Below are positions 50,442 through 61,759 of a DNA stretch of 64,000 bases, one piece after another; the first letter of the stretch is position 1; each line of letters opens with the position of its first letter. Made by a program: the position numbers and the translations under genes. The notes under the pieces were generated by a model, which worked only from the letters and a program-made list of their open reading frames with translations, did not search any database and was not told the DNA's origin. Origin of the DNA: Mixta calida (GTDB lineage: Bacteria > Pseudomonadota > Gammaproteobacteria > Enterobacterales > Enterobacteriaceae); contig NZ_CP026378.1 in NCBI RefSeq assembly GCF_002953215.1, positions 2,028,540 through 2,092,539 of the forward strand. The letters run 5' to 3'.

Positions 50442-51572
50442 TTAATGCTCGGAGTTGGTTTGCGTTACTTCTTCTTCATGCTCGGCTAATTCCTCCACCA
50501 CATCTTCAGGATCTTCATCGGGCATTGGCGCCTCATGCATCCAGACTGAGACCAGACGATAGGAGACCGCCAGCACGACCGGGCCGATAAACAGACCAAT
50601 CATGCCGAAGGCGACCAGCCCGCCGATAACGCCGGAGAGAATCAGGATCATCGGCAAATCGGCGCCCATACGGATCAGCACCGGGCGCAACACGTTATCC
50701 AGCGTGCCGACTACGCAGCTCCAGACCAGCAGCACGGTGCCCCAGGTGGTGTCGCCGCTCCAGTAGAGCCAGATCACCGCCGGAATCAACACCGGCAGCG
50801 GCCCCGCCTGCACCAGGCAGAACAGGATCATCAGCACCGTCAGCAGCGTAGCGTAAGGAATGCCCGAAATGGCCAGGCCAATGCCGCCCAACACGCCCTG
50901 CACCAGCGCGGTGACTACCACGCCCAGCGCCACCGCGCGGATCGCCTGGCTGGCCAGCAGCACCGCCGCGTCGCCGCGACGCGACGCGAGACGAAAAGCG
51001 AAGTGGCGAATGCCGTTGCCTACCTGCTCGCCACGCCAGAAAAGCAGGATGCTGAACAGCAGCATCAGGCCCAGATGCAGCAGAAAACGACCGAAATGGC
51101 CCGCCTGCGCCACGAAAAAGCCGGTGGTGCGGCCGACATAAGGCTGTACTTTGGCCATCAGCGCGCTGCCGCCGCCATCCAGCAGTAGATGATAGCTGGT
51201 GTAAAGCTTGCTGCCGACCAGCGGGATCTGATGCAGCCAGTTGAGCTGCGGCGGATGCAAATTGCCGGAGGTTGCCCAGGCGACGAGCGGCCCCACGTTA
51301 TCAATCAGGCTGTTAACCAGCAGCGCGACCGGAATAATAAACAGCAGCAGCAGGATTAACGTCATGGCGATGATCGCCAGCGTACGTCGCCCCCAGAGCA
51401 GCGCCTGCAGCTTCAGCATCAGCGGCCAAGTGGCGATCACCACCATGCTCGCCCACGCGAATCCGAGGATAAAAGGTTGTACCACCCAGAAACAGGCGAC
51501 AATCATCAGCAGGATGAACATCAGTGAGAAAAGAATTTGAGTTAAATCCATTTCCTGTTGCAGTTTTCTCAT
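50442..51572 (-). CDS. ydiK: AI-2E family inner-membrane transporter YdiK
   Basis: 376-residue member of the AI-2E/PerM (UPF0118) family, with about seven to eight membrane helices. GMIGLFIGPVVLAVSYRL near the end is the family motif, and GLAISGIPYATLLTVLMILF and GDTTWGTVLLVWSCVVGTLDN match E. coli YdiK closely. The C-terminus is acidic (DEDPEDVVEELAEHEEEV). First ATG is used because residue count before the first helix equals E. coli. Exported substrate unknown. Confidence 0.93.
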   Translation of the reverse strand: MRKLQQEMDLTQILFSLMFILLMIVACFWVVQPFILGFAWASMVVIATWPLMLKLQALLWGRRTLAIIAMTLILLLLFIIPVALLVNSLIDNVGPLVAWATSGNLHPPQLNWLHQIPLVGSKLYTSYHLLLDGGGSALMAKVQPYVGRTTGFFVAQAGHFGRFLLHLGLMLLFSILLFWRGEQVGNGIRHFAFRLASRRGDAAVLLASQAIRAVALGVVVTALVQGVLGGIGLAISGIPYATLLTVLMILFCLVQAGPLPVLIPAVIWLYWSGDTTWGTVLLVWSCVVGTLDNVLRPVLIRMGADLPMILILSGVIGGLVAFGMIGLFIGPVVLAVSYRLVSVWMHEAPMPDEDPEDVVEELAEHEEEVTQTNSEH

Positions 51573-51790
51573 ACGAAAAAAAGATCCTTAATTTATGCCT
51601 TGCCATCGTCAGCGGCCCATTGCCGCCTGGCCTTTAATAATGCGGGATTTCCTCACGTTGCGACAGTGGCGCACGGCGGAAGTTGTTACGTTTCCTGAAA
51701 AAACAGCACCCCATAAAAAAATGTGATACAACGAGAATCAGCAACAAAAACAGCAAGCGCAAACGATACACAACATTTGGTCACCCGATA

Positions 51791-54700
51791 ATGATCCCAC
51801 AGATTTCTCAGGCGCCGGGCCTCGTGCAGCTGGTGCTTTCATTTCTGGACGCGCTGAAACAGCGTGGTTTCACCGGTGATACGGCCACCAGCTACGCTGA
51901 CCGTCTTACCATGTCCACAGATAACAGTATTTACCAGCTTTTGCCGGACGCGGTGCTTTTTCCGCGATCCACCGCCGACGTGGCGCTGATCGCCAGCGTC
52001 GCCGCCAGCCCGCCGTTCTCCAGCCTGACCTTCACCCCGCGCGGCGGCGGCACCGGCACTAACGGCCAGGCGCTGAATCAGGGCATCGTGGTGGATATGT
52101 CGCGCTATATGAACCGCATTCTGGACGTTAACCTGGAGCAAGGCTGGGTGCGCGTCGAGGCGGGCGTGATAAAAGATCAGCTTAATGCGTATCTTAAGCC
52201 GCTGGGCTACTTCTTTTCGCCGGAACTTTCCACCAGCAACCGCGCCACGCTGGGCGGCATGATCAATACCGACGCCTCCGGGCAGGGTTCGCTGGTCTAC
52301 GGCAAAACCTCCGATCACGTGCTGGGGCTGCGCGCGGTGCTGCTGGGCGGCGACATTCTCGACACCCGCCCCATGCCGGTAGAATTGGCGGAACAGCTGG
52401 CGCAGGAGCAGACGCCGGAAGGACGCATCTATCACACCGTCCTTTCCCGCTGCCGCGAACAGCGCGAACTGATTACCGAGAAGTTCCCGCCCCTTAACCG
52501 CTTTCTCACCGGCTACGATCTGCGCCATGTGCTGAGCGACGATCTGCAAACGTTCGACTTAACCCGCATTCTTTGCGGTGCTGAAGGCACGCTGGCCTTT
52601 ATCAGCGAAGCGCGCCTGAATATTACACCGCTGCCTGCGGTGCGCAGGCTGGTCAATATTAAATATGATTCGTTCGATTCGGCGCTGCGCAACGCGCCGC
52701 TGATGGTGGAAGCGAAAGCGCTGTCGGTCGAGACGGTCGATTCAAAAGTGTTGAACCTGGCGCGCGAAGATATCGTCTGGCATTCGGTGCGTGAACTGAT
52801 CACCGACGTGCCGGACAAAGAGATGCTCGGCATCAATATCGTCGAGTTCGCCGGTGACGATCGTCAGCTGATCGATGCGCGGGTCGCCGCACTCTGCGAA
52901 CGTCTTGATGCGCTGATGGCGCAGCAGCAGGGCGGCATTATTGGCTATCAGCTCTGTAACGATATCGGCGCTATTGAGCGCATCTATAACATGCGTAAAA
53001 AGGCGGTAGGTCTGCTGGGCAACGCCAAAGGGCGCGCCAAACCGATTCCCTTTGTCGAAGATACGGCGGTGCCGCCGGAGCGGCTGGCGGACTATATCGT
53101 CGAGTTCCGCGCGCTGCTTGACGGGCATGGACTGAACTACGGCATGTTCGGCCACGTCGACGCCGGGGTGCTGCATGTGCGTCCAGCGCTGGATATGTGC
53201 GATCCGCAGCAGGAGATGCTGATGAAGCAGATTTCCGATGAGGTGGTGGCGCTGACGGCGCGCTACGGCGGCCTGCTATGGGGTGAGCATGGCAAAGGCT
53301 TCCGCGCCCAGTACAGCCCGGCCTTTTTCGGCGAGGCGCTCTATCAGGAGCTGCGTCGCATTAAGGCCGCTTTCGATCCTGACAACCGGCTGAATCCCGG
53401 CAAAATATGTACGCCGCTCGGCGTTGACGACCCGATGATGCAAATAGACAGCGTGACGCGCGGCTACTATGACCGCCAGATCCCACTCGACGTGCGTAAC
53501 GAGTGGCGCGGCGCGCTGGAATGCAACGGCAACGGCCTCTGCTTTAACTTCGACGCGCGCAGTCCGATGTGTCCGTCGATGAAAATTACCCGCAACCGCA
53601 TCCATTCGCCGAAAGGGCGCGCCACGCTGACGCGTGAATGGCTGCGCCTGCTGGCGGAGAAGGGCATCGATCCGCTGGCGCTGGAGCGGCAGATCCCGGA
53701 ATCGGCCATCAGCCTGCGCGGGCTGATCGCGCGCACCCGCAACAGCTGGTATGCGCGCAAAGGGGAATATGACTTCTCCCATGAGGTGAAAGAGGCGATG
53801 TCCGGCTGCCTGGCTTGTAAAGCCTGTTCGACGCAGTGCCCGATTAAAATCGACGTGCCGGCGTTTCGCTCGCGTTTCCTGCAGCTCTACCATACCCGCT
53901 ATCTGCGTCCGGTCAGCGATCATCTGGTGGCGGCGGTGGAAAGCTACGCGCCGGTGATGGCGCGCGCGCCGCGCGCGTTTAACTTCTTTCTGAAGCAGCC
54001 CTGGGTGCGCAATCTCAGCCAGCGTCATATCGGCATGGTCGATCTGCCGCTGCTCTCCACGCCGACGCTGAAACAGCAGCTGGCAGGCCATCCGGCGTCG
54101 GCGACCACGCTGGAACAGCTGGAGCGCCTCGACGCTGCGCAGCGCGAAAAAACGGTGCTGGTGGTGCAGGATCCTTTTACCAGCTACTACGAAGCGCAGC
54201 TGGTGGCGGACTTTGTGCGTCTGATTGAAAAGCTGGGCTACCGGCCGGTGCTGCTGCCGTTTTCCCCCAACGGCAAGGCACAGCATATTAAAGGCTTCCT
54301 GAAGCGGTTCGCCCGCACCGCGCAAAAAACGGCGGATTTCCTTAACCGGCTGGCGCAGCTGGGGATGCCGATGGTCGGCGTCGATCCGGCGCTGGTGCTC
54401 TGCTACCGCGATGAGTATAAGCAGACGCTGGGCGATCGGCGCGGCGACTTCCACGTTCAGCTGGTGCACGAGTGGCTGCATCAGGCGCTGGCGACGCGCG
54501 AGATCAAGCAGCCGGCCGGCGAATCCTGGTATCTGTTCGCGCACTGCACCGAGGTGACGGCGCTGCCCGCCACCCCTGAGCAATGGGCGGCGATCTTCGC
54601 CCGCTTCGGCGCGCGGCTGGAGAATATCAACGTCGGCTGCTGCGGCATGGCGGGCACCTACGGCCATGAGGTGAAAAATCTCGACAACTCGCTGGGGATC

Positions 54701-54847
54701 TATGAGCTTTCCTGGCATCCGCAGATGCAGAGGCTGCCGCGGCAGCGCTGTCTGGCGACCGGCTACTCCTGCCGCAGCCAGGTGAAGCGGATTGAGGGCA
54801 ACGGCATGCGCCATCCGCTGCAGGCGCTGCTGGAGCTGATGCCATGA
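51791..54847 (+). CDS. ydiJ: D-2-hydroxyglutarate dehydrogenase YdiJ
   Basis: FAD- and iron-sulfur-dependent oxidoreductase reported to oxidise D-2-hydroxyglutarate. From the ATG at 51791 the protein has 1018 residues, exactly E. coli length, and begins [20 protein letters not shown]. Order: FAD_binding_4 domain ([14 protein letters not shown] and [17 protein letters not shown]), FAD-oxidase C-terminal domain, [4Fe-4S] motif [18 protein letters not shown] near residue 680, and a CCG domain with [14 protein letters not shown]. The start has only a weak ribosome site. The stop overlaps menI (ATGA). Confidence 0.96.
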   Translation: MIPQISQAPGLVQLVLSFLDALKQRGFTGDTATSYADRLTMSTDNSIYQLLPDAVLFPRSTADVALIASVAASPPFSSLTFTPRGGGTGTNGQALNQGIVVDMSRYMNRILDVNLEQGWVRVEAGVIKDQLNAYLKPLGYFFSPELSTSNRATLGGMINTDASGQGSLVYGKTSDHVLGLRAVLLGGDILDTRPMPVELAEQLAQEQTPEGRIYHTVLSRCREQRELITEKFPPLNRFLTGYDLRHVLSDDLQTFDLTRILCGAEGTLAFISEARLNITPLPAVRRLVNIKYDSFDSALRNAPLMVEAKALSVETVDSKVLNLAREDIVWHSVRELITDVPDKEMLGINIVEFAGDDRQLIDARVAALCERLDALMAQQQGGIIGYQLCNDIGAIERIYNMRKKAVGLLGNAKGRAKPIPFVEDTAVPPERLADYIVEFRALLDGHGLNYGMFGHVDAGVLHVRPALDMCDPQQEMLMKQISDEVVALTARYGGLLWGEHGKGFRAQYSPAFFGEALYQELRRIKAAFDPDNRLNPGKICTPLGVDDPMMQIDSVTRGYYDRQIPLDVRNEWRGALECNGNGLCFNFDARSPMCPSMKITRNRIHSPKGRATLTREWLRLLAEKGIDPLALERQIPESAISLRGLIARTRNSWYARKGEYDFSHEVKEAMSGCLACKACSTQCPIKIDVPAFRSRFLQLYHTRYLRPVSDHLVAAVESYAPVMARAPRAFNFFLKQPWVRNLSQRHIGMVDLPLLSTPTLKQQLAGHPASATTLEQLERLDAAQREKTVLVVQDPFTSYYEAQLVADFVRLIEKLGYRPVLLPFSPNGKAQHIKGFLKRFARTAQKTADFLNRLAQLGMPMVGVDPALVLCYRDEYKQTLGDRRGDFHVQLVHEWLHQALATREIKQPAGESWYLFAHCTEVTALPATPEQWAAIFARFGARLENINVGCCGMAGTYGHEVKNLDNSLGIYELSWHPQMQRLPRQRCLATGYSCRSQVKRIEGNGMRHPLQALLELMP

Positions 54848-55269
54848 GCATCTGGAAGCGCCAGGCGACGCTGGCGGAGATCAACGCGCGCAGCGCTGAT
54901 AATCTGGTTGGGCATTTAGGCATCCGCTTTACCGCGCTGCTGGAGGATGGGCTGGAAGCGGTGATGCCGGTAGATGAACGCACGCGCCAGCCGTTTGGCC
55001 TGCTGCACGGCGGCGCGTCGGCTGTGCTGGCGGAGACGCTCGGTTCGATGGCGGGCTATCTCTGTACCGAAGGGGACGAGGCGCTGGTTGGGCTGGAGAT
55101 CAACGCCAGCCATCTGCGCGCGGTGCGCGAAGGGGAAGTCCGCGGACGCTGCCGTCCTTTGCAGCTTGGCCGCACGCATCAGGTCTGGCAGATTGATATT
55201 TTCGACGGTCAGGATCGTCTCTGCTGCAGCGCGCGGCTTTCGACGGCGATCAGGCGGCCCGTCTCCTGA
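54844..55269 (+). CDS. menI: 1,4-dihydroxy-2-naphthoyl-CoA hydrolase MenI
   Basis: Hotdog-fold thioesterase (YdiI) acting in menaquinone biosynthesis. The product has 141 residues (E. coli 136). The catalytic Glu lies in the helix [20 protein letters not shown], and [16 protein letters not shown] is the family beta-strand core. Overlaps ydiJ by four bases, so the two are coupled. Ends 33 bases before the convergent Fur-box gene. Confidence 0.95.
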   Translation: MSIWKRQATLAEINARSADNLVGHLGIRFTALLEDGLEAVMPVDERTRQPFGLLHGGASAVLAETLGSMAGYLCTEGDEALVGLEINASHLRAVREGEVRGRCRPLQLGRTHQVWQIDIFDGQDRLCCSARLSTAIRRPVS

Positions 55270-55302
55270 TAAGGCGGACGCCGTCTGGAAAAGGCGTAAA
55301 AG

Positions 55303-55707
55303 CTACCAGATCCAGGCGGCGTGCTTGACGAAATCGCTCTGCAACGCGGTGGCTTTTTCCCAGTCGCCGCTCATCGCCAGCTGGTGGCAGAGCTTGCTCA
55401 AAGAGTGTCGCGCCAGCTGGCAGGCCTGCATGCGGAACAGCCGTTCGCGCTGTTTATTGTTGATCTCGTGCAGCAGTCGGTGGTGCAACTTGCCAAGCGC
55501 ATGAAGATAACTTTGCTCATCGCCATTGAGCTGGCACAGTTCGGCCATATCTAAACAGGTGTCGTTAAAATTACGCAGCTGATCGAGCGAACAGTCGGGA
55601 CGATTCAGCTTTGCCTGCGCCAGGTAAAAATCGACCGTGATATCGCGCACGGCAAACTTATATTCATCAATTTTGTACTGTAGCCAGGCATTGATGGAAA
55701 CGTTCAT
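55303..55707 (-). CDS. hypothetical 134-residue protein behind a Fur box
   Basis: Unrecognised soluble, largely helical protein with no signal peptide or membrane segment. It contains several Cys and His residues (PDCSLDQLRNFNDTCLDMAE, YLHALGKLHHRLLHE, CQLARHSLSKLCHQ) and ends SDFVKHAAWIW. AGGTGAAGC precedes the ATG. A perfect Fur-box palindrome lies 20 bases upstream, so it should be expressed under iron limitation. It is convergent with menI and divergent from sufA. A regulatory or iron-homeostasis role is plausible, but no family is claimed. Confidence 0.75.
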   Translation of the reverse strand: MNVSINAWLQYKIDEYKFAVRDITVDFYLAQAKLNRPDCSLDQLRNFNDTCLDMAELCQLNGDEQSYLHALGKLHHRLLHEINNKQRERLFRMQACQLARHSLSKLCHQLAMSGDWEKATALQSDFVKHAAWIW

Positions 55708-55726
55708 GCTTCACCTGTGGCATGTT

Positions 55727-55745
55727 AATGATAATCATTATCATA
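55727..55745. promoter_or_regulatory. Fur box between the hypothetical gene and sufA
   Basis: AATGATAATCATTATCATA contains the perfect GATAATCATTATC palindrome of the Fur consensus. It is 20 bases from the minus-strand gene and 354 bases from sufA, so it most directly controls the former. Confidence 0.9.
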
Positions 55746-56098
55746 ATAAAAATGCGCCAGGTTGCAATGGTGTTGCGGGATAATTTATCCATTAATGCTG
55801 CCTGTCGATAAAATCGGCAATAACAATCCTCTTTATGACCAGGAAGCGTAAAATAACGACAGGGTTGATTTAGCGCATTAGGCGCTTTTTAACTTGTTGA
55901 TTTTATACTATTATTCTCCGCCCCCGCGGGCATCGTCGCTGTAAAAGCAAACTGCTTCGCAGAGACTATCCTTAATAAAACGGCACGAAAAAAGGCGGTT
56001 TGCGCTTATCCCTGCAAAACAAGAGGTTGAAGCAATTACCATTATCACTACCATAGTGGACCAGGACCGCCAGGCATCGCATCGCGAGGTAATAAACT
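55746..56098 (+). promoter_or_regulatory. suf operon promoter region
   Basis: 353 bases without a gene ahead of sufA. A small AGCGC/GCGCT hairpin with a T-run lies at 55872-55890, followed by AT-rich sequence with TATACTATTAT near 55905 that may hold the promoter. E. coli suf is controlled by Fur, IscR, OxyR and IHF; their sites could not be placed here with confidence. Confidence 0.45.
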
Positions 56099-56473
56099 AT
56101 GCAATCTGCAAATCCGGCATCTTTCTCTCCAGATGATTTCATCTGGAAGGGTTTGACCTTAACTGACAGCGCGGCGCAGCAAATTAAAACGCTTGCCGCC
56201 AACGATCCGCATGTAAAAGGGCTGCGACTGGGCATAAAACAGTCGGGCTGTGCGGGCTTCGGCTACACGATGGACCTGGTGAAAGAACCGGCGGAAGACG
56301 ATCTGCTGTTTACTCATCAGGGCGCAACGCTTTACGTGCCGCTGCAGGCGATGCCGTTTATTGACGGCACGCAGGTTGATTTCGTGCGCGAAGGCCTGAA
56401 TCAGGTATTTAAATTTAATAACCCTAAAGCTCAGCACGCCTGCGGTTGCGGCGAGAGCTTTGGCGTCGAGTAA
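56099..56473 (+). CDS. sufA: iron-sulfur cluster assembly scaffold/carrier SufA
   Basis: A-type Fe-S carrier of the Suf system, 124 residues. The three conserved cysteines are in [12 protein letters not shown] and [11 protein letters not shown]. It delivers clusters to target proteins under oxidative or iron stress. CGCGAGG precedes the ATG. First gene of sufABCDSE; sufB starts eight bases after its stop. Confidence 0.96.
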   Translation: MQSANPASFSPDDFIWKGLTLTDSAAQQIKTLAANDPHVKGLRLGIKQSGCAGFGYTMDLVKEPAEDDLLFTHQGATLYVPLQAMPFIDGTQVDFVREGLNQVFKFNNPKAQHACGCGESFGVE

Positions 56474-56480
56474 CATTGCT

Positions 56481-57977
56481 ATGTCCCGAAACAGTGAAGC
56501 ATCAGATGACGTACAAATCTGGGAAGGCGGCCGACAGAATTATAAGGAAGGCTTCTTTACCCAATTACAGACCGACGAGCTGGCGCACGGCATCAGCGAA
56601 GAGGTAGTGCGCGCCATTTCCGCCAAGCGCAACGAGCCTGAATGGATGCTCAACTTCCGCCTGAAGGCTTATGAAGCCTGGCTGCAAATGGAAGAGCCCC
56701 ACTGGCTGAAAGCCCATTACGATAAGCTGGACTATCAGGATTACAGCTACTATTCAGCGCCTTCGTGCGGCAACTGCGACGACAGTTGCGCCTCAGAGCC
56801 GGGCGCGACGCAAACCTCCGGCGCGCAGGCGAGCAGCAGCTACCTGACGCAGGAAGTGGAAAAGGCGTTCGACCAGCTGGGCGTACCGGTGCGCGAAGGC
56901 AAAGAGGTGGCGGTGGACGCCATTTTCGATTCCGTTTCCGTCGCCACCACCTATCGTCACAAGCTGGCGGAGCAGGGGATTATTTTCTGTTCCTTCGGCG
57001 AAGCGATTCAGGAACATCCTGAGCTGGTGCAGAAGTATCTCGGCACCGTAGTGCCGCATAACGATAACTTCTTTGCCGCGCTTAATTCGGCGGTCGCGTC
57101 GGACGGCACCTTTGTCTATATCCCGAAAGGGGTGCGCTGCCCGATGGAGCTCTCTACCTATTTCCGCATCAACGCAGCGAAAACCGGTCAGTTTGAACGC
57201 ACTATCCTGATCGCCGACGAAGACAGCTACGTCAGCTATATCGAAGGCTGCTCTGCGCCAGTGCGCGACAGCTATCAGCTGCACGCGGCGGTGGTGGAAG
57301 TGATCATCCATAAAAACGCCGAAGTGAAATATTCTACAGTGCAGAACTGGTTCCCCGGCGGAGAAGGCCAGGGCGGTATCCTGAACTTCGTGACCAAGCG
57401 CGCGCTGTGCGAAGGCGAAAACAGCAAAATGTCCTGGACGCAGTCGGAAACCGGTTCGGCCATCACCTGGAAATATCCCAGCGTGATCCTGCGCGGCGAC
57501 AACTCCATCGGCGAGTTCTACTCCGTGGCGCTGACCAGCGGCCGCCAGCAGGCGGACACCGGCACCAAGATGATCCATATCGGTAAAAACACGAAGTCGA
57601 CCATTATTTCGAAAGGGATTTCCGCCGGTAAAAGTCAGAACACCTATCGCGGCCTGGTGAAAATCATGCCGACGGCGACCAACGCCCGTAACTTTACCCA
57701 ATGCGACTCTATGCTGATCGGCCCGGACTGCGGCGCGCATACTTTCCCGTACGTGGAGACGCGCAACAACACCGCGCAGCTGGAGCACGAAGCGACCACC
57801 TCGCGCATCGGCGAAGATCAGCTGTTCTATTGCCTGCAGCGTGGCATCAGCGAAGAGGACGCCATTTCGATGATCGTTAACGGTTTCTGTAAGGATGTCT
57901 TCTCTGAGTTGCCGCTGGAATTCGCCGTTGAGGCGCAAAAGCTGCTGGCCATCAGTCTGGAACACAGCGTCGGCTAA
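56481..57977 (+). CDS. sufB: Fe-S cluster assembly protein SufB
   Basis: Scaffold subunit of the SufBC2D complex where clusters are assembled; 498 residues. The Cys-rich patch [14 protein letters not shown] near residue 95 and the C-terminal [20 protein letters not shown] region with the essential Cys are present, along with the right-handed beta-helix core. The ATG at 56481 is chosen over an upstream in-frame codon inside sufA by family start ([14 protein letters not shown]). sufC follows after 48 bases. Confidence 0.97.
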   Translation: MSRNSEASDDVQIWEGGRQNYKEGFFTQLQTDELAHGISEEVVRAISAKRNEPEWMLNFRLKAYEAWLQMEEPHWLKAHYDKLDYQDYSYYSAPSCGNCDDSCASEPGATQTSGAQASSSYLTQEVEKAFDQLGVPVREGKEVAVDAIFDSVSVATTYRHKLAEQGIIFCSFGEAIQEHPELVQKYLGTVVPHNDNFFAALNSAVASDGTFVYIPKGVRCPMELSTYFRINAAKTGQFERTILIADEDSYVSYIEGCSAPVRDSYQLHAAVVEVIIHKNAEVKYSTVQNWFPGGEGQGGILNFVTKRALCEGENSKMSWTQSETGSAITWKYPSVILRGDNSIGEFYSVALTSGRQQADTGTKMIHIGKNTKSTIISKGISAGKSQNTYRGLVKIMPTATNARNFTQCDSMLIGPDCGAHTFPYVETRNNTAQLEHEATTSRIGEDQLFYCLQRGISEEDAISMIVNGFCKDVFSELPLEFAVEAQKLLAISLEHSVG

Positions 57978-58025
57978 CGTCGGCGTTATCTGCATCGTTG
58001 CCTGCGGGCAAGCGAAGGACAAAAC

Positions 58026-58772
58026 ATGTTAAGCATTAAAGATTTACAGGTAAGTATTGAAGATAAGGCCATTCTGCGCGGACTGGATTTAGAGATCAAG
58101 CCGGGCGAAGTGCACGCCATCATGGGACCGAATGGCTCCGGTAAAAGTACGCTTTCCGCCACGCTGGCGGGCCGCGAGGAGTATGAAGTCGTCGGCGGTT
58201 CGGTGGCGTTCAAAGGCAAAGATCTGCTGGAGCTGTCGCCTGAAGAGCGCGCCGGCGAAGGCATCTTCATGGCTTTCCAGTATCCGGTAGAAATCCCCGG
58301 CGTCAGCAACCAGTTTTTCCTGCAAACCGCGGTTAACGCGGTGCGTAAATATCGCGGACAGGGCGAGCTGGATCGTTTCGACTTCCAGGACTTTATCGAA
58401 GAGAAGATCGACATGCTGAAGATGCCGGAAGATTTGCTGACCCGTTCAGTGAACGTCGGCTTCTCCGGCGGCGAGAAAAAGCGTAACGACATTCTGCAAA
58501 TGGCGGCGCTGGAGCCGGATCTCTGCATTCTCGATGAAACCGATTCCGGTCTCGATATCGACGCGCTGAAAATCGTCTCCCACGGCGTGAACTCGCTGCG
58601 CGACGGCAAGCGAGCCTTTATTATCGTGACGCACTATCAGCGCATCCTCGACTACATCAAACCTGATTATGTACACGTGCTGTATCAGGGCAAAATCGTG
58701 AAATCTGGCGACTTTACGCTGGTGAAACAGCTGGAGGAGCAAGGCTATGGCTGGCTTACCGACCAGGAGTGA
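58026..58772 (+). CDS. sufC: Fe-S assembly ATPase SufC
   Basis: ABC-type ATPase of the SufBC2D scaffold; 248 residues as in E. coli. Walker A GPNGSGKST near residue 38, signature FSGGEKKRNDILQ, Walker B CILDETDSGLDID and the switch His in IVTHYQRIL are all intact. It is soluble and has no membrane partner. GCGAAGGAC precedes the ATG. Its 3' end overlaps sufD by 26 bases. Confidence 0.98.
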   Translation: MLSIKDLQVSIEDKAILRGLDLEIKPGEVHAIMGPNGSGKSTLSATLAGREEYEVVGGSVAFKGKDLLELSPEERAGEGIFMAFQYPVEIPGVSNQFFLQTAVNAVRKYRGQGELDRFDFQDFIEEKIDMLKMPEDLLTRSVNVGFSGGEKKRNDILQMAALEPDLCILDETDSGLDIDALKIVSHGVNSLRDGKRAFIIVTHYQRILDYIKPDYVHVLYQGKIVKSGDFTLVKQLEEQGYGWLTDQE

Positions 58773-60027
58773 GAACGCGCTGCAACAGTGGCATCATCTG
58801 TTTGAGTCGCGCGGCGACGATCGTTCGCTACAGGCGCAGCAGCACTGGCAGCAGCTGATGCGGCTGGGTCTGCCGACCCGCAAGCATGAAAACTGGAAAT
58901 ATACGCCGCTGGACGAACTGTTCAGCCACCGTTTCGTACTGCCTGCGGAAGCGGCGCTGACGGCGGAGCAGGTCGCCTCGCTGGCGCTGCCGCTGGATGC
59001 GGTGCGTCTGGTGTTTGTTGACGGGCACTTTAGCGCCAGCCTCAGCGACGCTGATTTCGATCAGTTTGAAGTGCAGGTCGCCAGCGCGGCGGAGCGCCGC
59101 AATCTGTCCGCGCCGGTTCAGCCGGAGGTGTTTCTGCACCTGACCGAAAGTCTGGCGGAACAGGCGACCACACTGCGCCTGGCGCGTGGCAAAGCGGCGG
59201 CGCGTCCGCTCTATCTGCTGCATATCAGCAGCGGCCGGAACGAAGAGGCGCTGAATACCGTTCATTATCGCCACCACATGCAGATTGAAGCGGGCGCGCA
59301 GGCGCAGGTTATCGAGCACTATGTCAGCCTGAACGACCAGCCGCACTTTACCGGCGCGCGCCTGACAATGGCGGTAGGCGACAATGCGCAGCTGACCCAC
59401 ACCAAACTCGCATTTGAAAACGTCGGCAGCTACCATTTCGCGCACAATGATATCGTCGTCGGTCGCGATGCGAACGTCAGCAGCCACAGCTTCCTGCTGG
59501 GGGCGGGCCTGAGCCGCCATAACACCAGCGCGCAGCTTAACGGCGAAAACAGCAACCTCTCCATCAACAGCCTGGTGCTGCCGGTGGATAAAGAGGTATG
59601 CGATACCCGCACCTTCCTGGAGCACAACAAAGGCTACTGCCAGAGCCGTCAGCTTCATAAGACCATCGTGCGCGATCGCGCGCGCGCCGTCTTCAACGGC
59701 ATGATCAAGGTGGCGCCGCATGCGCTGAAAACCGACGGTCAGATGACTAACAACAACCTGTTGCTCGGTCGCCTGGCGGAAGTGGACACCAAACCGCAGC
59801 TCGAAATCTACGCCGATGATGTGAAATGCAGCCACGGCGCGACGGTTGGCCGTATCGACGAAGAACAGATGTTCTATCTGCGCGCGCGCGGCATCAGCGA
59901 AGAAGCGGCGCAGCGCATGATTGTCTACGCCTTCGCCGCTGAGCTGACCGAGGCCATCGACAATGAAACGCTGAAGGCGACGGTGCTGCAGCGTATCGAG
60001 CAGCGTTTCCCCGGAGGCATTCAATGA
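58747..60027 (+). CDS. sufD: Fe-S cluster assembly protein SufD
   Basis: Paralogue of SufB forming the SufBC2D scaffold; 426 residues (E. coli 423). [19 protein letters not shown] is the family N-terminal motif and [20 protein letters not shown] near the end holds the conserved His and Cys. It is needed for iron acquisition by the complex. The start lies inside sufC with GGAGGAGCA just upstream, so the two are coupled; the stop overlaps sufS (ATGA). Confidence 0.97.
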   Translation: MAGLPTRSENALQQWHHLFESRGDDRSLQAQQHWQQLMRLGLPTRKHENWKYTPLDELFSHRFVLPAEAALTAEQVASLALPLDAVRLVFVDGHFSASLSDADFDQFEVQVASAAERRNLSAPVQPEVFLHLTESLAEQATTLRLARGKAAARPLYLLHISSGRNEEALNTVHYRHHMQIEAGAQAQVIEHYVSLNDQPHFTGARLTMAVGDNAQLTHTKLAFENVGSYHFAHNDIVVGRDANVSSHSFLLGAGLSRHNTSAQLNGENSNLSINSLVLPVDKEVCDTRTFLEHNKGYCQSRQLHKTIVRDRARAVFNGMIKVAPHALKTDGQMTNNNLLLGRLAEVDTKPQLEIYADDVKCSHGATVGRIDEEQMFYLRARGISEEAAQRMIVYAFAAELTEAIDNETLKATVLQRIEQRFPGGIQ

Positions 60028-61247
60028 GTTTTGATCTCGCACGCGTCAGGGCTGACTTCCCGATCCTGTCGCGCGAGGTCAACGGCCAGCCGTTGGCCTA
60101 CCTGGACAGCGCGGCCAGCGCGCAAAAACCGCTGGCGGTCATCAACGCGGAAAGCCACTTTTATCAGCACGGCTACGCCGCGGTACATCGCGGCATTCAC
60201 TCGCTGAGCGCCGCCGCCACCACCGATATGGAAAACGTGCGCGCCCAGGCGGCGCGTTTTCTTAATGCCGCCTCGCCGGAAGAGATTGTTTTCGTTAAAG
60301 GCACCACCGAAGGCATTAACCTGGTGGCGAACAGCTGGGGCGGCACCCAGCTCCGTCAGGGCGATAACATCATTATCACCGAGATGGAGCATCACGCGAA
60401 CATCGTGCCGTGGCAGATGGTGGCGGCGCGCACCGGCGCGACCCTCCGCGTGCTGCCGCTGACCGCTGAAGGCGAACTGGACGTCGGACGTCTGGCGTCG
60501 CTGATTGACGATCGCACCCGGCTGCTGGCGGTGACGCACGTTTCCAACGTGCTGGGCACCGTCAACCCGGTCAAAGCGCTGGTGGCGCAGGCGAAAGCGG
60601 CGGGGCTGGTGACGCTGGTGGACGGCGCGCAGGCGGTAATGCATCAGCGCGTCGACGTGCAGGATATCGGCTGTGATTTCTATGTCTTCTCCGGGCATAA
60701 GATCTACGGACCGACCGGCATTGGCGTGCTCTATGGCCGTCAGGCGCTGCTGGCGGATATGCCGCCCTGGGAAGGCGGCGGCTCGATGATCGAAACGGTC
60801 ATGTTGCCGGAAGGCACCACCTACGCGAAAGCGCCGTGGAGCCTCGAAGCGGGTACGCCGAATACCGGCGGCATCATCGGCCTTGGCGCTGCGCTGGCCT
60901 ACGTTGAGTCGCTTGGTCTGGACAACATTCAGGCCTGGGAGCACTCGCTGATGGGCTATGCGCTGGACAAGCTTGCTTCGGTGCCCGATCTGGCGATCTA
61001 CGGACCGCAGACGCGCGCCGGCGTTATCGCCTTTAATCTCGGCAAGCATCACGCCTATGACGTCGGCAGTTTTCTGGATCAATACGGCATCGCCATCCGT
61101 ACCGGCCACCACTGCGCCATGCCGCTGATGAAGCACTACGGCGTACCTGCCATGTGCCGCGCCTCTTTCGCCATGTATAATAGCGAGGAAGAGGCCGATC
61201 GGCTTGCTGCGGGGCTGACACGTATACACCGCCTGCTGGGAGGCTAA
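60024..61247 (+). CDS. sufS: cysteine desulfurase SufS
   Basis: PLP-dependent enzyme that removes sulfur from cysteine and hands it to SufE; 407 residues. The PLP Lys is in [16 protein letters not shown], and the catalytic Cys in [15 protein letters not shown] near residue 365. Group II desulfurase (SufS/CsdA type). GGAGGC precedes the ATG, which overlaps the sufD stop. sufE follows after 28 bases. Confidence 0.98.
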   Translation: MSFDLARVRADFPILSREVNGQPLAYLDSAASAQKPLAVINAESHFYQHGYAAVHRGIHSLSAAATTDMENVRAQAARFLNAASPEEIVFVKGTTEGINLVANSWGGTQLRQGDNIIITEMEHHANIVPWQMVAARTGATLRVLPLTAEGELDVGRLASLIDDRTRLLAVTHVSNVLGTVNPVKALVAQAKAAGLVTLVDGAQAVMHQRVDVQDIGCDFYVFSGHKIYGPTGIGVLYGRQALLADMPPWEGGGSMIETVMLPEGTTYAKAPWSLEAGTPNTGGIIGLGAALAYVESLGLDNIQAWEHSLMGYALDKLASVPDLAIYGPQTRAGVIAFNLGKHHAYDVGSFLDQYGIAIRTGHHCAMPLMKHYGVPAMCRASFAMYNSEEEADRLAAGLTRIHRLLGG

Positions 61248-61275
61248 CGCCGTCCGGCTGGCAAGGGAGGAAGGA

Positions 61276-61692
61276 ATGGCGACACTGCCAGAAAAAGAGA
61301 AGCTGGTGCGTAACTTTAATCGCTGCGCCAACTGGGAAGAAAAGTATCTGTATGTGATTGAGCTGGGCGGAAAGCTGCCGGAATTGTCCGATTCCTTCCG
61401 CCAGGCGCAAAACAGTGTTTCCGGCTGTCAGAGCCAGGTCTGGATTGTGATGGATCAGGCTGAGGACGGCACCATTCAGTTACAGGGCGACAGCGACGCC
61501 GCTATCGTTAAAGGATTGATTGCAGTGGTATTTAGCCTCTATCAGGGGATGACGCCGCAGCAGATCGTCGAGTTTGACGTCCGTCCCTGGTTTGAACAGC
61601 TGGCGCTGACCCAGCACCTCACGCCGTCCCGTTCTCAGGGACTGGAAGCGATGATTCGCACTATTCGCGCCCGCGCCCAGGCGCTCTGCTAA
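61276..61692 (+). CDS. sufE: sulfur acceptor protein SufE
   Basis: Takes persulfide sulfur from SufS and passes it to SufB; 138 residues as in E. coli. The acceptor Cys is in [14 protein letters not shown] near residue 51. Other family residues are [20 protein letters not shown] and [27 protein letters not shown] is an unusually full ribosome site. Last gene of the suf operon, ending at a terminator. Confidence 0.97.
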   Translation: MATLPEKEKLVRNFNRCANWEEKYLYVIELGGKLPELSDSFRQAQNSVSGCQSQVWIVMDQAEDGTIQLQGDSDAAIVKGLIAVVFSLYQGMTPQQIVEFDVRPWFEQLALTQHLTPSRSQGLEAMIRTIRARAQALC

Positions 61693-61707
61693 GCTACACT
61701 TCTCTCA

Positions 61708-61737
61708 CACCCCGCTACGGTTAGCGGGGTGCGTTTT
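61708..61737 (+). terminator. intrinsic terminator of the suf operon
   Basis: CACCCCGCT and AGCGGGGTG pair perfectly around six bases, followed by CGTTTT. Confidence 0.85.
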
Positions 61738-61759
61738 ACTGACGACGAGAGAAGCCTTC

